From Leptotrichia sp. oral taxon 215 (GTDB lineage: Bacteria > Fusobacteriota > Fusobacteriia > Fusobacteriales > Leptotrichiaceae): 9,894 nucleotides of DNA. A model generated the notes under the pieces. The model did not search any database and was not told the origin of the DNA. It saw nothing but the letters and a program-made list of their open reading frames with translations. The position numbers and the translations under genes are program-made. Below are positions 7,638 to 9,894 of the stretch, piece by piece. The stretch spans positions 1 to 9,894 of the forward strand of contig CAJPML010000015.1 in NCBI GenBank assembly GCA_905371725.1, given 5' to 3'. The stretch's first letter is position 1, and each line of letters begins with the position of its first letter.

Positions 7638-8561
7638 CTAGTCTTTTATTCTTTTTATAACAAGATATCTCTTAGGCTCTTCACCGACACTTTCTGTCTT
7701 AAGCCCCTTTATAAAGGAAATTTCCTCATGTATTATTTTTCTTTCCCTTGCGGACATAGGATTAAGTTTTACATTTCTTCCTGAATCAAGAACCTTTTTA
7801 CCTTTCTTTCTTGCCAGCTCCCTTAATGCCTCTTCTCTTTTATCTTTATAATTGTTTGAATCTATAACTACTTTTATATTTTTTAAAGTTTTTACAGAAG
7901 TAAGGAGATATTCAATAGCATTTAATGAGCTTCCTTTTTCTCCTATAAGGTATCTTATGTCCTTACCGTCAACATTTACAACATATCTTTCACCTTCTTT
8001 GGATATGTTTACTATTTTAAGGCTAAGTTTTGAGTTTACGATAAATTCCTTCATGAAACTTCTTATTCTGTCAAAGTTAGGATCATTAGAATTTTCAGAT
8101 TCTATTTCAACTTTTCTATTTTCTTCCTTCTGAATTTTTACATTTTCACTATTTAAATGGTCATTTCCCAGATTTTTTTCCTTATTTTCTGTATTCTGCC
8201 CATTCCAGTTTTTTCTTCCTGATTTTATATTTTCTTTTGTATTTTTTCCGTCATTTTTTCTATTTTCCCTGTGACCATTTCCTGAATTTCTTGCTTCATT
8301 CTTTCTGTTTTCGGATTTTACTTCATTTTTTCCGGAACCTGTTCTGTTTTCAACAGGCTTTACTCTTGAAACTTCTCTTTTTTCACCTTTTTTTACAATA
8401 TTTATTTCATATTCCCCATTTATATTGAAAAAAAGTATTTTTTTAGGCTCTTTCAGTACTTTTATTCTGAACTCCTCATCTTCCCCGAGTGTGAGGGTTC
8501 TTTTTACCATACTGTCTAATTCTTCTCTATTTTTTGCTTTTAATACTATCTTTTCCATCAT
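7638..8561 (-). CDS. khpB: KhpB/Jag RNA-binding protein (Jag-N, KH, R3H)
   Basis: Cytoplasmic RNA-binding protein of the Jag/KhpB (EloR) family, which in Firmicutes pairs with KhpA and affects cell elongation and division. About 307 residues. A Jag N-terminal domain spans roughly 2-57. A disordered linker spans about 60-165, rich in Asn, Lys and Glu (about 21 Asn in residues 70-159). A KH domain spans about 177-240 with the GxxG loop GEKG at 207-210 in YLIGEKGSSLNAIEYLL. A C-terminal R3H domain has the R-x3-H signature R274/H278 in ERKIIHEE. Start choice: GTG at 8564 and ATGs at 8561 and 8558 are in frame; AAAGGA lies 7 nt before the ATG at 8561, which is preferred. The start lies inside yidC (about 35 nt overlap), implying translational coupling. 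yidC-jag linkage is conserved in many bacteria. The linker length is likely species-variable. Confidence 0.92.
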   Translation of the reverse strand: MMEKIVLKAKNREELDSMVKRTLTLGEDEEFRIKVLKEPKKILFFNINGEYEINIVKKGEKREVSRVKPVENRTGSGKNEVKSENRKNEARNSGNGHRENRKNDGKNTKENIKSGRKNWNGQNTENKEKNLGNDHLNSENVKIQKEENRKVEIESENSNDPNFDRIRSFMKEFIVNSKLSLKIVNISKEGERYVVNVDGKDIRYLIGEKGSSLNAIEYLLTSVKTLKNIKVVIDSNNYKDKREEALRELARKKGKKVLDSGRNVKLNPMSARERKIIHEEISFIKGLKTESVGEEPKRYLVIKRIKD

Positions 8562-9231
8562 CACTTCTTCCTTTCATAATGATATACTGCTGTGCAAGTG
8601 AAAGAACTCCTGAAACTAAATAATATAATGTTACTCCCGAAGGCATCCTGTAGAAAAGGAACAACATCATAAGAGGCATTGTATACATCATTGACTGAAG
8701 CTGATTGCTTCCTTCCTGACCTTTAGTAGCTCCTGACATAATTTTCTGTTGAAGATAAGTCACTCCTGTATTTAAAATTGGAAGCAAATTAAATGCAAAA
8801 TTTCCCATCATGAAAAGTTTATCAGGCTGTTTCAGATTGAACCATAAAAATGTTGCATCGTTTGGAATTGTCTTTCCACTAAATGCATAATATAATGCTA
8901 CGAAAACTGGTAGCTGTATTAAGATAGGCCAACATCCTCCTAAAGGATTTATATCATTTTCTTTTTGGAATTCCAGTATTCTTTTTTGATATTCCTGAGG
9001 ATTATCCTTGTATTTTTCTTTTATTTTATCCATTTCAGGCTGTAATTCCCTCATTTTTTTCATTGATTTTTCCTGTTTTAATGTCAATGGAAAAACTACT
9101 ATTCTCATTAAAATTGTTATTATAATTATTGCTATACCAAATTTACCCGGTATCCCAAACTGACCTACTGTATCCGCTATTTTTTCCAAAAGAAAAACAA
9201 CGGCATCTTCAAGTATTTTTATTCTGAACAT
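8527..9231 (-). CDS. yidC: membrane protein insertase YidC, short form
   Basis: Inserts and folds inner-membrane proteins, alone or with Sec. A 234-residue protein comprising the conserved five-helix core. Helices are near 28-50, 98-118, 140-160, 180-196 and 198-218. Arg43 in ITILMRIVVFPLT matches the conserved positive charge in the hydrophilic groove. The cytoplasmic helical hairpin is at about 53-93 (KQEKSMKKMRELQPEMDKIKEKY, then charged helices). NPLGGCWPILIQLPVFVALYYAF at 95-117 is the family signature. There is no large periplasmic domain as in E. coli YidC and no lipobox as in many Gram-positive forms, so the protein is close to minimal. The tail is short and basic (KSKK). GGAGG ends 10 nt before the ATG. 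It follows yidD by 24 nt and overlaps khpB. Together with yidD it forms the insertion module of this cluster. Confidence 0.96.
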   Translation of the reverse strand: MFRIKILEDAVVFLLEKIADTVGQFGIPGKFGIAIIIITILMRIVVFPLTLKQEKSMKKMRELQPEMDKIKEKYKDNPQEYQKRILEFQKENDINPLGGCWPILIQLPVFVALYYAFSGKTIPNDATFLWFNLKQPDKLFMMGNFAFNLLPILNTGVTYLQQKIMSGATKGQEGSNQLQSMMYTMPLMMLFLFYRMPSGVTLYYLVSGVLSLAQQYIIMKGRSDDGKDSIKSKK

Positions 9232-9255
9232 CTATCTTTTTCCTCCATTATTTTT

Positions 9256-9465
9256 TTATTTTAACGGATCATAGCCACCCCTGTTGAAGGGATGACATTT
9301 TAAAATCCTTCTTATACTTAGGTACGTTCCTTTTATGGCTCCATATTTTATAATAGCCTGTCTTGAATATTCTGAACATGTGGGATAGAACCTGCATCTT
9401 CTTCCAAATGCACCTGAAAAAAACTTCTGATATATTTTTATCAAAAATAGGAGTACATGTTTCAT
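9256..9465 (-). CDS. yidD: membrane protein insertion efficiency factor YidD
   Basis: Small membrane-associated protein that improves YidC-dependent insertion in E. coli. A 69-residue protein, near the usual 70-85. An amphipathic N-terminal helix ([16 protein letters not shown]) precedes the family core [15 protein letters not shown] at 24-38, KYGAIKG at 40-46 and [16 protein letters not shown] at 52-67. Cys24, Cys30 and Cys57 are the conserved cysteines. The start ATG overlaps the rnpA stop as ATGA (9465-9462), with AAAGGTG 8 nt upstream. It lies between rnpA and yidC, the standard order in the conserved cluster. Confidence 0.95.
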   Translation of the reverse strand: MKHVLLFLIKIYQKFFSGAFGRRCRFYPTCSEYSRQAIIKYGAIKGTYLSIRRILKCHPFNRGGYDPLK

Positions 9466-9788
9466 CTTTTTATCACCTTTAACATGTCTTTTTCAATATC
9501 ATTATATTTTAAAGTTTTTAATTTTTCCTTTAAAATTCCCTTACCCACAAAAATATAGTCTGTACCTTCTTTAAATTTTTCTTTATTATTTTTTACAAAT
9601 TCTCTAAAAAGTCTTTTTATTCTGTTTCTTTGAACTGCATTTCCTGTTTTTTTACTTGCTACAAATCCAAATCGCTGTATATTTTTTTTATTTTCAGACA
9701 CAAAAACAATGGCATACCTAGTGTACACCTTTTTAGATTTGTCGTAAATTGTTGTGAAGTCTTTGCTTCTCTTTAATTTTTCAATCAT
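9462..9788 (-). CDS. rnpA: ribonuclease P protein component
   Basis: Protein subunit of RNase P, which with the RNA component rnpB (not in this window) removes 5' leaders from precursor tRNAs. A 108-residue basic protein of normal length. The RNA-binding signature is [19 protein letters not shown] at 46-64, with the RNR core at 54-56 and downstream Lys/Arg; the N-terminal part has the typical [11 protein letters not shown]. The annotated ATG at 9788 is the first in frame and matches the family start. A weak GGAAAG lies about 9-11 nt upstream. The stop overlaps yidD by 4 nt. The rpmH hairpin terminator sits upstream, so rnpA is probably expressed by readthrough or from a weak promoter in the gap. 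Confidence 0.95.
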   Translation of the reverse strand: MIEKLKRSKDFTTIYDKSKKVYTRYAIVFVSENKKNIQRFGFVASKKTGNAVQRNRIKRLFREFVKNNKEKFKEGTDYIFVGKGILKEKLKTLKYNDIEKDMLKVIKR

Positions 9789-9814
9789 TTTTATAAACTT
9801 TCCGATATTTTGTT

Positions 9815-9847
9815 AAAAACCCGGTGTTGTTTTAAAGTCACCGGGTT
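9815..9847 (-). terminator. intrinsic terminator after rpmH
   Basis: Minus-strand arms AACCCGGTG (9847-9839) and CACCGGGTT (9826-9818) form a perfect 9-bp stem around a 12-nt loop. The stem ends in the T-run that continues to 9815 (TTTTT). The upstream arm overlaps the last two bases of the rpmH TAA. The GC-rich core and T-run make it directional for the minus strand. It likely attenuates rather than fully separates rpmH from rnpA. Confidence 0.8.
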
Positions 9848-9894
9848 ATGCTGATAGTTTTGCTCTTCCTTTGTTTCTTCTTCTTTTTAAAACA
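9846..9894 (-). CDS. rpmH: ribosomal protein L34, 3' end only
   Basis: Only the last 15 codons and TAA are in the window. They read VLKRRRNKGRAKLSA, the conserved basic C-terminus of L34 (family pattern VL..RR.KGR..LSA), a small 50S protein. The remaining roughly 30 residues lie beyond the right edge. Being directly upstream of rnpA is the near-universal bacterial arrangement and confirms the call. dnaA or oriC may lie further right, but neither is visible. Confidence 0.93.
   Translation of the reverse strand, partial: VLKRRRNKGRAKLSA

Overview
The window is a tightly packed, AT-rich block of bacterial housekeeping genes, and every gene lies on the minus strand. Read in the direction of transcription (right to left) the order is: rpmH (3' end only), rnpA, yidD, yidC, khpB/jag, mnmE, gyrB, gyrA, a tandem Usp-like protein, and a YfcE-type metallophosphoesterase cut by the left edge. 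The strongly A/T-biased codons, a short YidC without a large N-terminal domain, a Jag/KhpB protein with an Asn/Lys/Glu-rich linker, and gyrB-gyrA following mnmE suggest Fusobacteriota, probably Leptotrichiaceae. The taxon is an inference from style and gene order, not from a database match.

Right part (about 7618-9894): the conserved origin-proximal cluster. rpmH ends in a strong hairpin with a T-run that overlaps its stop codon. After it come rnpA (protein of RNase P), yidD (membrane-insertion helper), yidC (insertase) and khpB (KH/R3H RNA-binding protein). rnpA and yidD overlap by 4 nt (ATGA), yidC follows closely, and khpB starts inside the 3' end of yidC, so this reads as one translationally coupled operon. 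dnaA and oriC may lie beyond the right edge, but neither is visible.

Middle part (about 3898-7617): mnmE, the tRNA wobble-uridine GTPase, starts 20 nt after khpB. Its usual follower mnmG is absent here and gyrB takes that place after a 113-nt AT-rich gap. A 256-nt gap separates gyrB from gyrA. It holds an orphan Shine-Dalgarno-like sequence, two doubtful micro-ORFs, an inverted repeat, and an extended -10 that runs into the annotated gyrA start.

Left part (1-3897): gyrA with an unusually acidic N-terminal extension, then a degenerate two-domain universal-stress-like protein, then the 5' part of a YfcE/MJ0936-type phosphodiesterase gene.

I see no mobile element, CRISPR array, tRNA, defence system or other accessory module. 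The points worth a second look are small: the gyrA start region, a perfect terminator-like hairpin inside mnmE, lineage-type changes in the GyrA quinolone region and GyrA-box, and the gyrB-gyrA leader.
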